Positions 34,742-43,603 of a stretch of DNA of 64,000 nt are shown here, piece by piece. Source of the DNA: Marinobacterium sedimentorum (GTDB lineage Bacteria; Pseudomonadota; Gammaproteobacteria; Pseudomonadales; Balneatricaceae); assembly GCF_024267675.1 (NCBI RefSeq), contig NZ_JALDYX010000002.1, forward strand, positions 310,001-374,000, given 5' to 3'. A program made the translations under genes and the position numbers. The notes under the pieces were generated by a model. The model was not told the origin of the DNA, did not search any database, and was given only the letters and a program-made list of their open reading frames with translations. The stretch's first letter is position 1. The number at the start of each line of letters is the position of its first letter.

Positions 34742-35415
34742 GAGAGGGTGAATCCTTCTTTCGGAAAGCGGCGTTCGGCCAGGCGGATACCGGTACTGGC
34801 CGCGAGGCTCAGCACCAGATAGATCAGGCCCACCAGGGTAAAGGGTTCGAGGTAGCGGAAGTTCTCGGACCCCATGATTTTGGCCAGCTGCAGCATCTCC
34901 AGCAGGGTAATGGCCGACAGCTGCGGCGTTTCCTTGAACATGGCGATTATGTAGTTGCCGCTGGCCGGAATCATCGAACGCAATGCCTGGGGCAGTATCA
35001 CATCGCGGTAGGTGCGATAGGGAGACAGGTTGAGCGCTATCGAGGCTTCCCACTGGCCCTTGCCGACACCGTCGATCCCGCTTCGAAACACTTCCGACAG
35101 GTAGGCGCCATAGTGCATGCCCAGCGCGATCACGCCGGTCATCATCGGCGACATATTCAGACCCCATTCGGGGGCCACGTAATAAAGAAAATAGATCTGT
35201 ACCAGCAGGGGCGTGCTGCGCACGAACTCCATCCACCAGTAGGCGCTGTAAGACACTGTTTTCCAGCGGCTGCGACGCAGCAGCGCCAGCAGCAGGCCCA
35301 TTACAATGGCCAGCATGCTGCCAAGCAGGGTTGCCTGCAGCGTGATCAGGCAGGCATCGAGCAGCAGTGGCAGCACTTCCCAGGCAAAAGCCCAGTCCCA
35401 GTCAAACTCTATCAA
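34738..35415 (-). CDS. ehuD: Ectoine/hydroxyectoine ABC importer permease EhuD
   Basis: The 225-residue membrane protein has an amino-acid-type permease fold with the EAA loop (QWEASIALNLSPYRTYRDVI LPQALR region) and the N-terminal EFVRSTPLLVQIYFLYYVAP. The start appears to be TTG at 35415, six bases after GGAGG. No ATG lies near. It is 55 bases after ehuC and overlaps ehuA. Assignment to Ehu rests on similarity of the whole set rather than on a specific motif; a related polar amino-acid importer cannot be excluded. Confidence 0.85.
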   Translation of the reverse strand: MIEFDWDWAFAWEVLPLLLDACLITLQATLLGSMLAIVMGLLLALLRRSRWKTVSYSAYWWMEFVRSTPLLVQIYFLYYVAPEWGLNMSPMMTGVIALGMHYGAYLSEVFRSGIDGVGKGQWEASIALNLSPYRTYRDVILPQALRSMIPASGNYIIAMFKETPQLSAITLLEMLQLAKIMGSENFRYLEPFTLVGLIYLVLSLAASTGIRLAERRFPKEGFTLS

Positions 35416-35470
35416 AGCAGAACCTCCGTGCTCTGTGCGCCGTCAATGATGTTCAGCCGCGGTCGTCTGA

Positions 35471-36130
35471 TCATGTCAGGCCTCCACGATCCATGCCTTT
35501 GCCGAGGCGCTTTTCCAGCGCCCGCAGGCCCAGGTTCAGCGCCTGGGCCATGAGGAAGTAGAACACCAGCACCAGGCCGAATATCTGTTCGACCTGCAGT
35601 GTCATGTCGGCCAGTGATTTGGCCCGGTAGGTCAGGTCGGCGATGGTGATCAGGCTGACCAGCGAGGTTGCCTTGACCAGTTCGATCGCCAGATTGCCAA
35701 AGGGGGGCATCATGCCGACGAGGGCCTGGGGCATTATGATGCGCCACAGGCGCTGGCGCGGCTTAAAGTTAAGCGCAATCGCCGCTTCTGTCTGGCCTTT
35801 ATCGACCGACAGCAGGCCGCCGCGAACCACTTCGGACCCATAGGCGCCGATGTTGAGTCCCAGCGCCACGACACCCGCGGTAACGGCATCGATGCTGAGG
35901 CCGAACAGGGGCAGCACAAAGTAGATCCAGTAGAGCTGGATCAGGGCGGAGGTGCCGCGGAAAAATTCTACATAGATGGCGGCAAGCCAGCGCAGCGAGC
36001 GGCGTTCGCTCATCCGCATCAGGCCGGCGGTGAATGCCATCAGGGTCGCCAGCGGCAGCGCCATGACCACGATCTTCATCGTGATGACGGCACCACCCAT
36101 CAAGGCGCTCAGTATTTCGGTAACAGGCAT
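35471..36130 (-). CDS. ehuC: Ectoine/hydroxyectoine ABC importer permease EhuC
   Basis: The 219-residue membrane protein has the polar amino-acid permease pattern: AAIYVEFFRGTSALIQLYWI, then the EAA loop in TEAAIALNFKPRQRLWRIIM, and a closing helix. It forms a heterodimer with EhuD. GGAA precedes the ATG. It lies 235 bases after ehuB, separated by a stem-loop that may lower expression of the membrane subunits relative to the binding protein. Confidence 0.86.
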   Translation of the reverse strand: MPVTEILSALMGGAVITMKIVVMALPLATLMAFTAGLMRMSERRSLRWLAAIYVEFFRGTSALIQLYWIYFVLPLFGLSIDAVTAGVVALGLNIGAYGSEVVRGGLLSVDKGQTEAAIALNFKPRQRLWRIIMPQALVGMMPPFGNLAIELVKATSLVSLITIADLTYRAKSLADMTLQVEQIFGLVLVFYFLMAQALNLGLRALEKRLGKGMDRGGLT

Positions 36131-36256
36131 CTGTCGTGTTCCTTACCAGACATGGCGTGGCTTTGTGTGGCGCAGATCCCATTTAAGGCCGTGCAACGCG
36201 TGACGGGGGCTATCGTTCCGGCAGTGGGCCAGTCAGTTGCATTCCACACGAATGCT

Positions 36257-36278
36257 AGCGCCCCCTGAACGGGGCGCT
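36257..36278 (-). other. Intercistronic stem-loop between ehuB and ehuC
   Basis: AGCGCCCC and GGGGCGCT form an 8 bp stem without a T-run, about 90 bases past the ehuB stop. Such hairpins commonly stabilise binding-protein mRNA or attenuate downstream permease genes. Confidence 0.55.
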
Positions 36279-36365
36279 GTGTTTGCGCACGGGGCCTGAC
36301 GGGGGTTAGTTGCCGGGGCTGCGGCTAGCCGCCGCCAGATGTGCGACCTGCCGCTGGGCCATCAT

Positions 36366-37199
36366 TCAGGGCTGGCACAGCTGTGCGGTGGTGACATCAC
36401 CCGGCAGCGTATGGGCGCCAAAGCCGTAGGGTTCCACCAGAGCCAGATGCTCTTCACTGCCGATAAAGTCGGCCAGTTGCGCGTTGAATGCGTCACGCAG
36501 ACCTTCGTCACCGGGACGGAAACCGAAACCGCCGTAGCCATTGACCTTCTTGCCGTCGATGACCAGGTCCTCGAAGGGCTGGGCCAGTTCTACGTCGTCA
36601 CTTTTCTTGCCAAGCTCTGCCATGGTCAGCACGGTACCGGCCAGTGCATCAACGCGGCCAGACTTGAGGGCTGCGACACCACTGGGGTAGTCCGGCAGGG
36701 TGACAATCTGATCGAGCGCTATGCCAAAGTCCTTGGCATAACCGAACTCAACCGCACCGGCCATGACGCCGAGCTTAAGATCCGGTTGGGTCTTGATGTC
36801 GTTGTAGCCTTTGAGCGCCAGGGGATTGCCGGTTTTTACCAGAAAGCCTTCGCCTATGGTGTAGGTCGGGTTGGAAAACAGGATCTGTTCGCAACGCTTG
36901 GGGTTGATATACATGCCGGCGGCAATAACATCGAAACGTCCGGCCTTAAGACCGGGGATCAGCGAGCCGAACTCGGTGACCAGCACCTCGACATTATCGA
37001 TACCCAGTGCCTTGAGTGTATGCAGTGCTATTTCAGGCGCCTCGCCCTTGGCTTCTCCGTCCGACGACAGGTAGCCATAGGGAATTTCGTTGGCCACTGC
37101 CAGTGTCAGCTTGCCCGATGCCTTGGCGTCATCCAGGGTATCGGCCAGGCCCAGCGTGCTGACCAAACTCAGTAGTAGCGCGGTCAATGTGCGTTTCAT
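36366..37199 (-). CDS. ehuB: Ectoine/hydroxyectoine-binding periplasmic protein EhuB
   Basis: The 277-residue protein has a signal peptide (TLTALLLSLVSTLGLA) and the amino-acid-binding fold. Signatures include KLTLAVANEIPYGYLSSDGE, FDVIAAGMYINPKRCEQILF and PTYTIGEGFLVKTGNP, close to the EhuB pattern that cradles ectoine with aromatic residues. The ATG at 37199 (MKRTLTALLL) has GGAGA upstream and starts the signal peptide; an earlier in-frame ATG is not supported. Ectoine synthesis or degradation genes are not in the window, so the role (osmoprotection or nutrition) is open. Confidence 0.87.
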   Translation of the reverse strand: MKRTLTALLLSLVSTLGLADTLDDAKASGKLTLAVANEIPYGYLSSDGEAKGEAPEIALHTLKALGIDNVEVLVTEFGSLIPGLKAGRFDVIAAGMYINPKRCEQILFSNPTYTIGEGFLVKTGNPLALKGYNDIKTQPDLKLGVMAGAVEFGYAKDFGIALDQIVTLPDYPSGVAALKSGRVDALAGTVLTMAELGKKSDDVELAQPFEDLVIDGKKVNGYGGFGFRPGDEGLRDAFNAQLADFIGSEEHLALVEPYGFGAHTLPGDVTTAQLCQP

Positions 37200-37647
37200 G
37201 CAACTCTCCATAGCATTTTTGACTGAGCTTTCTATCTTAGGGAAGGTAAATATATTTCGCAAACCGATATATAAATAATATTTAATGTTCAATAAGATAG
37301 GGGTTTTTTGTCATTTTTCCTATTTAATCAGGCAATATTGTTTTGTAATGCGATGAAAAATCCTGGCCCATGCTGCACATGGGTCTATGCAACTGCCAGC
37401 GGTCGCTGCACAGACGGTGGACCGGTCGTGGTCGGGGGAATCGGTCGGGGAAATAGTTGAGGGGAAGGGGTGTGGGAATGGCCGGCGGGGATTGTTCGGG
37501 CAAACAGTAGGCGTGGTTTGTCGGCCCGGGGCAAGCCCGGGGCCTGGCGGAGACCTCGGGTTCAGTCGGATCACGCAAGCGCTTTGGTGCGCCTTTAACC
37601 GGCCGCTGATCAACGGCCTGCGCTGCGACCGCGTTACAACAGCTTTG
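37200..37647. other. 448-base intergenic region upstream of ehuB
   Basis: The part next to ehuB (37200-37320) is AT-rich with poly-T and poly-A tracts, fitting the ehu promoter. The part at 37430-37600 is GC-rich with the imperfect palindrome GGCCCGGGGC-AA-GCCCGGGGCC (about 37522-37543). No gene is supported. Confidence 0.4.
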
Positions 37648-37986
37648 CTAGCCCAGCTGATCAATCACTATGGCATTGGAATAGACCAGGGCATTGTCGC
37701 TGACGCGGTGCCCAACCAGGAAGAATTGTCCGCGGTCGCGGTGGCGGTAGACGTGGAACTTGCAGTCTTTCAGGGCGCCGCATTCGGGCGGGATTTCCAG
37801 TTCCAGGCCATCCAGCTCCGTATCGATGTCCAGTTCCAGCTTGTCATTGCTGTCACTGAGCTGATCCTCGGCGGCGGCAAGTTTCAGGTGCATATCGGGG
37901 GTGACTCTGAACGAAACCAGGCCCAGGGGGGCAGACTTTTCGGCCCCTTCAGTTTTGTACCAGGCTTCGACATTGAACTTGTTCAT
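37648..37986 (-). CDS. Small hypothetical cytoplasmic protein
   Basis: The 112-residue protein has no signal or membrane segment. It is acidic in its centre (LDIDTELDGLELEIPPECGA), with a Cys pair in CGALKDC and a C-terminal strand pattern (FFLVGHRVSDNALVYSNAIV). The ATG at 37986 is preceded by AGGGAGA. I do not recognise a family. It is on the same strand as, and 140 bases downstream of, the aldehyde dehydrogenase gene of the amine-oxidation locus, so cotranscription is possible but unproven. Confidence 0.7.
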   Translation of the reverse strand: MNKFNVEAWYKTEGAEKSAPLGLVSFRVTPDMHLKLAAAEDQLSDSNDKLELDIDTELDGLELEIPPECGALKDCKFHVYRHRDRGQFFLVGHRVSDNALVYSNAIVIDQLG

Positions 37987-38126
37987 ACGGGATCTCCCTT
38001 GTTTGCATGAGCAGCGGCCAGAAAAACAGCCGCCAGTGATGGTTGAAGCACTGGCGCAACAGACGGGGGAAACCCGAGCGCCGCGGCCTGATTTCCATTC
38101 AAGTATAGCGGCGCCGCAGGCGGGGA

Positions 38127-39617
38127 TCAGATCTGCATCAGTACCGATTTGACTTCGGTGTAGTGATGGATGACTTCGGCCCCCATTTCACGGCCAAGGC
38201 CGGACTGCTTGTAACCGCCAAAGGGCAGGGCAGGATCCAGCGCTGTGTGGCAGTTCACCCAGACGCTGCCGGACTTGATGCGCGGAATCATGCGGTGCAC
38301 CGCCGACAGATCATTGGACCAGATGCTGGCACCCAGGCCATAGGGACTGTCGTTGGCCATGCGTACCACTTCATCGATATTGTCGAACGGCATCGCCACC
38401 AGTACAGGCCCGAAGATCTCTTCCTGTACCAGCGGCGAGCGATGATCCACATCGGCGATCACCGTCGGCGTGACAAAGAAGCCAGGCCCGCTCAGACGGC
38501 CACCGGCGGCGATGCTGGCACCGCTCTCGCGACCCTGCTCTATATAACCAAAGACACGTTGCTGCTGTTTGGCTGAGACCAGCGGCCCCATCTGTACGTT
38601 CGGGTCCATACCGTTGCCCAGGCGAATGCCGTTGGCGATACCGCTGATATCAGCCACCACATTGTCGAAGTGCTTGCGGTGCACATACAGGCGCGATCCT
38701 GCACAGCACACCTGGCCCTGGTTGAAGAAGATCGCATTGGCGGCACCCTGGGCGGCGCCGGCCAGATCCGCATCCGGCAGTACGATGGTGGGGGACTTTC
38801 CGCCCAGCTCCAGGGTGACGCGGGTCATGGTATCCATGGCGGCCTTGCCGATCATCTTGCCCACAGGGGTAGAGCCGGTAAAGGTCAGCTTGTCGATATC
38901 CGGATGACCCGACAGGGCCGCGCCCGCATCCTGGCCGAGGCCTGTCACGACGTTCAGCACCCCCGGCGGATAGCCCGCTTCCAGTGCAAGTTCTGCCAGT
39001 TTCAGTGCCGTGAGCGGTGTGTCTTCGGCCGGTTTGAGCACGATGGTGCAACCGGTGGCCAGCGCCGGGGCAATTTTCCAGATGGCCAGCAGCAGCGGGA
39101 AGTTCCAGGCGACGATAGCGCCCACCACGCCCAGGGGCTCGCGCCTTGTGTAGCCGTGGAACTTCCCGTCGGGCATAAATGGCATTGAAACATCGACGCT
39201 GCTGCCTTCGATCTTGGTGGCCCAGCCGGCCATATAGCGCATGAAGTTGATACCCAGCTGAATATCCACCGCCCGGGCGATGCCGACACTCTTGCCGTTG
39301 TCGATGCACTCAAGTTCGGCCAGCATGTCGGCGTTTTTTTCCACCAGGTCGGAGAAACGCCACAGCAGCAGTTCACGCTGGGCAGCTTTCATGCGGCTCC
39401 AGGCCGAGTCTTCAAAGGTGCGCCTTGCACAGGTGACGGCACTGTCGACATCGGCCTTGCTGGCGGCTGCGACGCTGGTAATCAGCTTTCCAGTGGCAGG
39501 GTTGATAACGTCGATACGCTGGCCATCGCTCGATTCAGGGCGCAGGTCGCCGATGAGAAGTTGGTGGGACTGATCGATAAAGGCCGCTGTATCGGCACGC
39601 AGGGTGTAGGGGCTCAT
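38127..39617 (-). CDS. NAD-dependent aldehyde dehydrogenase (phenylacetaldehyde/betaine type)
   Basis: The 496-residue enzyme carries the ALDH hallmarks: VVGAIVAWNFPLLLAIWKIA, LTFTGSTPVGKMIGKAA, the catalytic Glu in LELGGKSP and the catalytic Cys in FFNQGQVCCAGSRLYVH. Length and sequence match cytoplasmic tetrameric ALDHs such as FeaB/PadA. It is divergent from the amine dehydrogenase operon and has its own sigma-54 promoter facing away from qhpA. This supports a role in oxidising the aldehydes released from amines. The exact aldehyde is not determined. Confidence 0.93.
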   Translation of the reverse strand: MSPYTLRADTAAFIDQSHQLLIGDLRPESSDGQRIDVINPATGKLITSVAAASKADVDSAVTCARRTFEDSAWSRMKAAQRELLLWRFSDLVEKNADMLAELECIDNGKSVGIARAVDIQLGINFMRYMAGWATKIEGSSVDVSMPFMPDGKFHGYTRREPLGVVGAIVAWNFPLLLAIWKIAPALATGCTIVLKPAEDTPLTALKLAELALEAGYPPGVLNVVTGLGQDAGAALSGHPDIDKLTFTGSTPVGKMIGKAAMDTMTRVTLELGGKSPTIVLPDADLAGAAQGAANAIFFNQGQVCCAGSRLYVHRKHFDNVVADISGIANGIRLGNGMDPNVQMGPLVSAKQQQRVFGYIEQGRESGASIAAGGRLSGPGFFVTPTVIADVDHRSPLVQEEIFGPVLVAMPFDNIDEVVRMANDSPYGLGASIWSNDLSAVHRMIPRIKSGSVWVNCHTALDPALPFGGYKQSGLGREMGAEVIHHYTEVKSVLMQI

Positions 39618-39730
39618 TGCACTTAACCTTTTGTTGTTGTGGATGGTTGTTTCGTGGTGGCGCTGGGTATTGTCGTGGCGTCAGTTGTCCGCTGACGGTG
39701 GGCCCGCTCACGCTAGTCCCATCGACTATC

Positions 39731-39746
39731 GCAACAGCCATGCCAG
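39731..39746 (-). promoter_or_regulatory. Sigma-54 promoter for the aldehyde dehydrogenase gene
   Basis: Read on the minus strand the sequence is CTGGCATGGCTGTTGC, matching TGGCACG-N4-TTGC at every position of the GG/-24 and GC/-12 elements with one difference. It lies about 115 bases upstream of the ATG at 39617. Confidence 0.8.
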
Positions 39747-39832
39747 ACTTAGATCTATGATCTATCTTTATGTTTTTAAAGGACTAATTATCTATAGCCA
39801 GGTGTCAGGCGGTGGCGGTTTCCCCGTTGTGA

Positions 39833-39850
39833 TTGTCGCAATTTGAGACG
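39833..39850. promoter_or_regulatory. Putative enhancer-binding site 1 (TTGTCGC-N6-AGACG)
   Basis: TTGTCGC and AGAC frame six bases, giving an interrupted TGTC/GACR inverted repeat. It is centred about 95 bases from the -24 box of the leftward sigma-54 promoter, a typical activator distance. An almost identical site lies at 39928. Confidence 0.6.
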
Positions 39851-39927
39851 GGCGTACACATTTGATGCATCACCAAGCGCAAAGGCCGGTGTCATGGGGA
39901 TGGCGCCGCTGTATCAGTTTTCAACAG

Positions 39928-39945
39928 TTGTCGCGGATCTAGACA
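39928..39945. promoter_or_regulatory. Putative enhancer-binding site 2 (TTGTCGC-N6-AGACA)
   Basis: Second copy of the TTGTCGC-N6-AGAC element, with TGTC and GACA as a perfect inverted repeat across nine bases. It is about 86 bases upstream of the rightward sigma-54 promoter at 40023. Confidence 0.6.
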
Positions 39946-40022
39946 GTTGGATAGGGCCTCCGGTGGGTGCTTTTAACGGCTTTAATTACTTAACTCTATG
40001 AAATATAAAACCTTATGTGTTG

Positions 40023-40038
40023 TGGCACGGAGAATGCT
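40023..40038 (+). promoter_or_regulatory. Sigma-54 promoter for the qhp operon
   Basis: TGGCACGGAGAATGCT matches the TGGCACG-N4-TTGC consensus with one mismatch in the -12 box (ATGC). It lies about 85 bases upstream of the qhpA start. Confidence 0.82.
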
Positions 40039-40122
40039 TTTGTTATTCGCAAAGGAAGAGCCCGCGTCTTTGGGTCTGTTCCAGTGCTTCTGCATGACCA
40101 CGCAAATAAAGGAGGTCTGACC

Positions 40123-41715
40123 TTGAATAAAAATTATGCATGTCTGCACCTGAGGTGGCGCCTGCTGCCCATGGCTGTTGCCCTGGCCTGTACGCCGGCG
40201 CTGGCGGCCACTGATGCCCAGCAGATCATGGGCCAAACCTGCGCCGCCTGTCATACGGCGGAACCCGATGGCAACTGGAGCCGTATCAGTCACCAGCGCA
40301 AGACGCCTGAAGGCTGGCTGATGTCCATTGCCCGCATGCAGGTGATGCATGGCCTGAAAATCAGCGACGAGGATCGCCGTACCCTGGTGAAGTATCTGGC
40401 AGATAGCCAGGGTCTCGCCCCCAGCGAAACAACCGGCGTGCGCTATGCGCTGGAGCGTCGTCTTAATACCATGGAAAGCTTCGAGTCCGACGCCTTTACC
40501 CAGACCTGCGCGCGCTGCCACTCGGGCGCCCGTGTCGCACTGCAGCGCCGGCCCGCAGCAGAATGGGAGCATCTGGTGCACTTTCACCTCGGTCAGTGGC
40601 CCACCACCGAATACCAGGCTCAGGGCCGTGACCGTGACTGGCTGAATCTTGCGCTGGACAATATAGTGCCGCAGCTGGCAGCGGAGTACGGCCTGGAGTC
40701 CGAGGCCTGGACGCAGTGGCAGGCCAGCGCCAAGACCGATCCGATAGGGCAATGGCGTCTGGCCGGGCAAGTACCGGGGCGGGGCGAAATCAATGGCGTG
40801 CTGAGCGTGACCCCCAGCGGTGACGACCTCTATGAGGTGCAGCTCGAGGGTCACTATAGCGATGGCACCGCCCTTGCCGGCAAAGGTCAGGCTATCGTCT
40901 ATACCGGCTATGAATGGCGCGCCGAAATCGATGTCGACGGTGTCGCCATGCGCCAGGTGTTTGCGCTCGATGGCAACCGTATCAGCGGGCGCATGTTTGA
41001 AACCGGCCACGATGAAGTGGGCTTTGATATTCGCGGCGCCCGCCTTGGCGGCGATCAGCCAGCACTGCTGGCCGTGCAGCCCGGCTACCTGAAAGCAGGC
41101 TCCCGGGCGGAACTGACGCTGGTGGGTACAGGCCTGGACGGTGCTATTGATCTGGGCGAGGGCGTGCAGATTGAGGACGTATTGGAACGCAGCGCCGACA
41201 GCATTCGTGTGCGTGTCCGTGCCGCCGACAATGCCACGGGCCTGCGCAGCGTGCGGGTTGGCAAGAGCGAGCCGGTAACACTGAGTCTGTACGACAGCAT
41301 CGGCAGTATCCGCGTATTACCCGACTATAGTGTGTCCCGCATTGGTGGCAATGGCAGCTCGACCCCCCGGGTTTATGGCCTGTTTGATGCCGAGGCCTGG
41401 GCCGCTGGCAAGGATGCCATCGCCGGCACAGAGGATGACTACCGTATCGGTATAGTGCCGGCCAGCTGGTCCGTGGAGCCCTTCGATGAGCGTGCCGCAG
41501 AGGATGAAGATACCCGCTTTGCCGGCGTGATCGACGCTGTTACCGGTCGCTTTACACCGGGTGCCGCCGGGCCCAACCCCGAGCGGCGCATGAGCACCAA
41601 TAACGCCGGCAACCTCAAGGTCGTGGCGAAGGTTGAAGACGGGGGGCAGACCCTGAGTGGCAGCGCACAGATGATCGTGACGGTGCAGCGCTGGAACAAT
41701 CCGCCGATTCCGTGA
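40123..41715 (+). CDS. qhpA: Quinohemoprotein amine dehydrogenase alpha subunit (dihaem cytochrome c)
   Basis: The 530-residue exported protein has a signal peptide (PMAVALACTPALAA). Two haem c sites follow, CAACH (C40, H44) and CARCH (C129, H133), and three C-terminal beta-barrel/Ig-like domains (GVLSVTPSGDDLYEVQLEGH; AVQPGYLKAGSRAELTLVGT). This is the alpha subunit of the periplasmic enzyme that deaminates primary amines and passes electrons through its haems to azurin or cytochrome. The start is TTG at 40123, seven bases after a perfect GGAGGT; no in-frame ATG is suitable. It is the first gene of qhpADCB and lies under a sigma-54 promoter. Confidence 0.94.
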   Translation: MNKNYACLHLRWRLLPMAVALACTPALAATDAQQIMGQTCAACHTAEPDGNWSRISHQRKTPEGWLMSIARMQVMHGLKISDEDRRTLVKYLADSQGLAPSETTGVRYALERRLNTMESFESDAFTQTCARCHSGARVALQRRPAAEWEHLVHFHLGQWPTTEYQAQGRDRDWLNLALDNIVPQLAAEYGLESEAWTQWQASAKTDPIGQWRLAGQVPGRGEINGVLSVTPSGDDLYEVQLEGHYSDGTALAGKGQAIVYTGYEWRAEIDVDGVAMRQVFALDGNRISGRMFETGHDEVGFDIRGARLGGDQPALLAVQPGYLKAGSRAELTLVGTGLDGAIDLGEGVQIEDVLERSADSIRVRVRAADNATGLRSVRVGKSEPVTLSLYDSIGSIRVLPDYSVSRIGGNGSSTPRVYGLFDAEAWAAGKDAIAGTEDDYRIGIVPASWSVEPFDERAAEDEDTRFAGVIDAVTGRFTPGAAGPNPERRMSTNNAGNLKVVAKVEDGGQTLSGSAQMIVTVQRWNNPPIP

Positions 41716-41775
41716 TAACGCAATCGGCCAGCAGACGCGAATCCGCACCATTAACCTCGGCTAGAGGATGCACCC

Positions 41776-43206
41776 ATGGGCGCACGATTTAATCTCGTTG
41801 AACGTAATTTGCATGAAGTGCAGGTCGGCGACGACCGCATGCTGTTTCATATACCCACCAGTTCGCTGTTTGCCCTTGATGGCGCCTGCGGCGACATTAT
41901 CGACCTGCTGCGCCAGCAGGCGCAGTTGCCCTCCGAGCTGATCGGTCAGCTGGGCGGGCGTTATCCGGAGCAGGATATCAGCGATACCCTGCGCGAACTC
42001 AAGGCGCTGGAACTGATCAATGATGGCTTGCCGCTGACCGATGAAATCGGCACCCGCCGCGTGGATCAGTTTCCGCTGACCACGGTGGTGCTGAACGTCA
42101 ATACCGGCTGCAACCTCAGCTGCACCTACTGCTACAAGGAAGATCTGGATACGCCTTCTGCCGGCAAGCGCATGAGCTTCGAGACGGCAAAGGACTCGGT
42201 CGAGATGCTGCTGCGCGAATCGCCGGACGAGAAGCGCTACACAGTGGTGTTCTTCGGTGGCGAGCCGCTGAGCAACAGGCCCCTGATCGAGCAGGTGGTG
42301 GATTACTGCGAAACCCGCTTTGCGAGCTTGGGCAAGGCGGTGGATTTTGTCATGACCACCAACGCAACCCTGTTGAACGAAGACATCATTGACTGGCTCA
42401 ACGCCCATCGCTTCGGCCTGTCGGTGAGCATCGATGGCCCCAAGGCGATTCACGACAAGAACCGCATTACCGTGGGCGGCAATGGCACCTACGATGTGGT
42501 GCGGCGCAAGGTCGAGTGGCTGCTCAAGCGCTACGATTCCCGCCCCGTGGGTGCCCGTGTCACCCTGACCCGCGGCATCACCGATGTGGAGCAGATCTGG
42601 GATCACCTGTTCAATGAACTGGGTTTCGCAGAGGTCGGCTTTGCCCCGGTGACGTCGGGGGACATCAGCGATTTCAATCTCAGTGGCGAGGAGCTGATTG
42701 AGGTGTTCGCCAGCATGAAACGCCTGGGGGCACGCTATCTGGAGGCGGCGCTGGAGCATCGCAATATCGGCTTTTCCAACCTGCACCAGCTGATTACCGA
42801 TATCCATGAAGGCCACAAGAAAGCGCTGCCCTGCGGTGCCGGCCTGAAAATGCTGGCGGTGGACCACCAGGGCGAGCTGAACCTGTGTCACCGCTTCACC
42901 GGCTCCACTTTGCCAACCTTTGGCAATGTGCGCGACGGCGTACAGCATGCCCAGCTGGGCGATTTTCTGTCGCAGCGGCTGGATCGCACCGATACCGGCT
43001 GCCATGACTGCCGCATCCGCAATCTGTGTTCAGGCGGCTGTTACCACGAAAGCTATGCCCGCTATGGTGATCCGGCCCATCCCACCTATCACTACTGTGA
43101 TCTGATGCGCGACTGGGTGGATTTCGGCATTCAGGTCTACAGCCGGATCATGGCGGCCAATCCCGCCTTTATCGATCATTACATCACGCCGCGCCAGGCC
43201 CACTGA
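41776..43206 (+). CDS. qhpD: Radical SAM/SPASM maturase QhpD
   Basis: The 476-residue enzyme has an N-terminal peptide-binding region (about 1-95). The radical-SAM cluster motif CNLSCTYC follows (C112, C116, C119), then [18 protein letters not shown] and a C-terminal SPASM region rich in Cys ([38 protein letters not shown]). QhpD forms the Cys-to-Asp/Glu thioether bonds inside the gamma subunit before export. It lies between qhpA and qhpC, the usual order. GAGGATG lies before the ATG. Confidence 0.95.
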   Translation: MGARFNLVERNLHEVQVGDDRMLFHIPTSSLFALDGACGDIIDLLRQQAQLPSELIGQLGGRYPEQDISDTLRELKALELINDGLPLTDEIGTRRVDQFPLTTVVLNVNTGCNLSCTYCYKEDLDTPSAGKRMSFETAKDSVEMLLRESPDEKRYTVVFFGGEPLSNRPLIEQVVDYCETRFASLGKAVDFVMTTNATLLNEDIIDWLNAHRFGLSVSIDGPKAIHDKNRITVGGNGTYDVVRRKVEWLLKRYDSRPVGARVTLTRGITDVEQIWDHLFNELGFAEVGFAPVTSGDISDFNLSGEELIEVFASMKRLGARYLEAALEHRNIGFSNLHQLITDIHEGHKKALPCGAGLKMLAVDHQGELNLCHRFTGSTLPTFGNVRDGVQHAQLGDFLSQRLDRTDTGCHDCRIRNLCSGGCYHESYARYGDPAHPTYHYCDLMRDWVDFGIQVYSRIMAANPAFIDHYITPRQAH

Positions 43207-43256
43207 GCCCTGTGCCACGGCGCTCCCGTGAGGGACGCCGGCAACGGAGAACCTAT

Positions 43257-43580
43257 ATGAAACACTTGCGAGCAATCAACAACAAAGCGCAACTGCTGAC
43301 CGATGCGGTGGACGATGACGCCGTTGAAGACGTCATGGCCATGAGCTCCCTGGCGGGCTGTACCGCCACCACGGACCCGGGCTGGGAGATCGATGCCTTC
43401 GGCTCGGTGACGTCCCTGTGCCAGCCCATGGAGTCCGACCTCTATGGCTGTGCCGATCCCTGCTGGTGGCCTGCCCAGGTGCCGGACATGATGAATACCT
43501 ATCCCGACTGGAACAAGGACGCCATGAATTCCAAGGAAGACTGGCGCAACCTGGGAACCGTGTTCCCCAAAGACAAATAA
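43257..43580 (+). CDS. qhpC: Amine dehydrogenase gamma subunit precursor (CTQ cofactor protein)
   Basis: The 107-residue precursor has a 28-residue leader that is not a Sec signal, then a mature part starting MSSLAGC. All cross-link residues known from the Pseudomonas putida enzyme are present. In precursor numbering they are C35-E44, C55-D61 and C69-D77 for thioethers, and C65-W71 for cysteine tryptophylquinone. Spacing is identical to mature C7-E16, C27-D33, C41-D49 and C37-W43. The protein is the catalytic core, cross-linked by QhpD and cleaved by a QhpE-type protease. GGAGA lies upstream of the ATG. Confidence 0.96.
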   Translation: MKHLRAINNKAQLLTDAVDDDAVEDVMAMSSLAGCTATTDPGWEIDAFGSVTSLCQPMESDLYGCADPCWWPAQVPDMMNTYPDWNKDAMNSKEDWRNLGTVFPKDK

Positions 43581-43603
43581 CAGGCGGACGGAGCAGAATA
43601 CCC

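Noticed and set aside
41761..43005. 414-codon minus-strand frame over qhpD
   Set aside because: Antisense shadow of the radical SAM gene; no recognisable domain.
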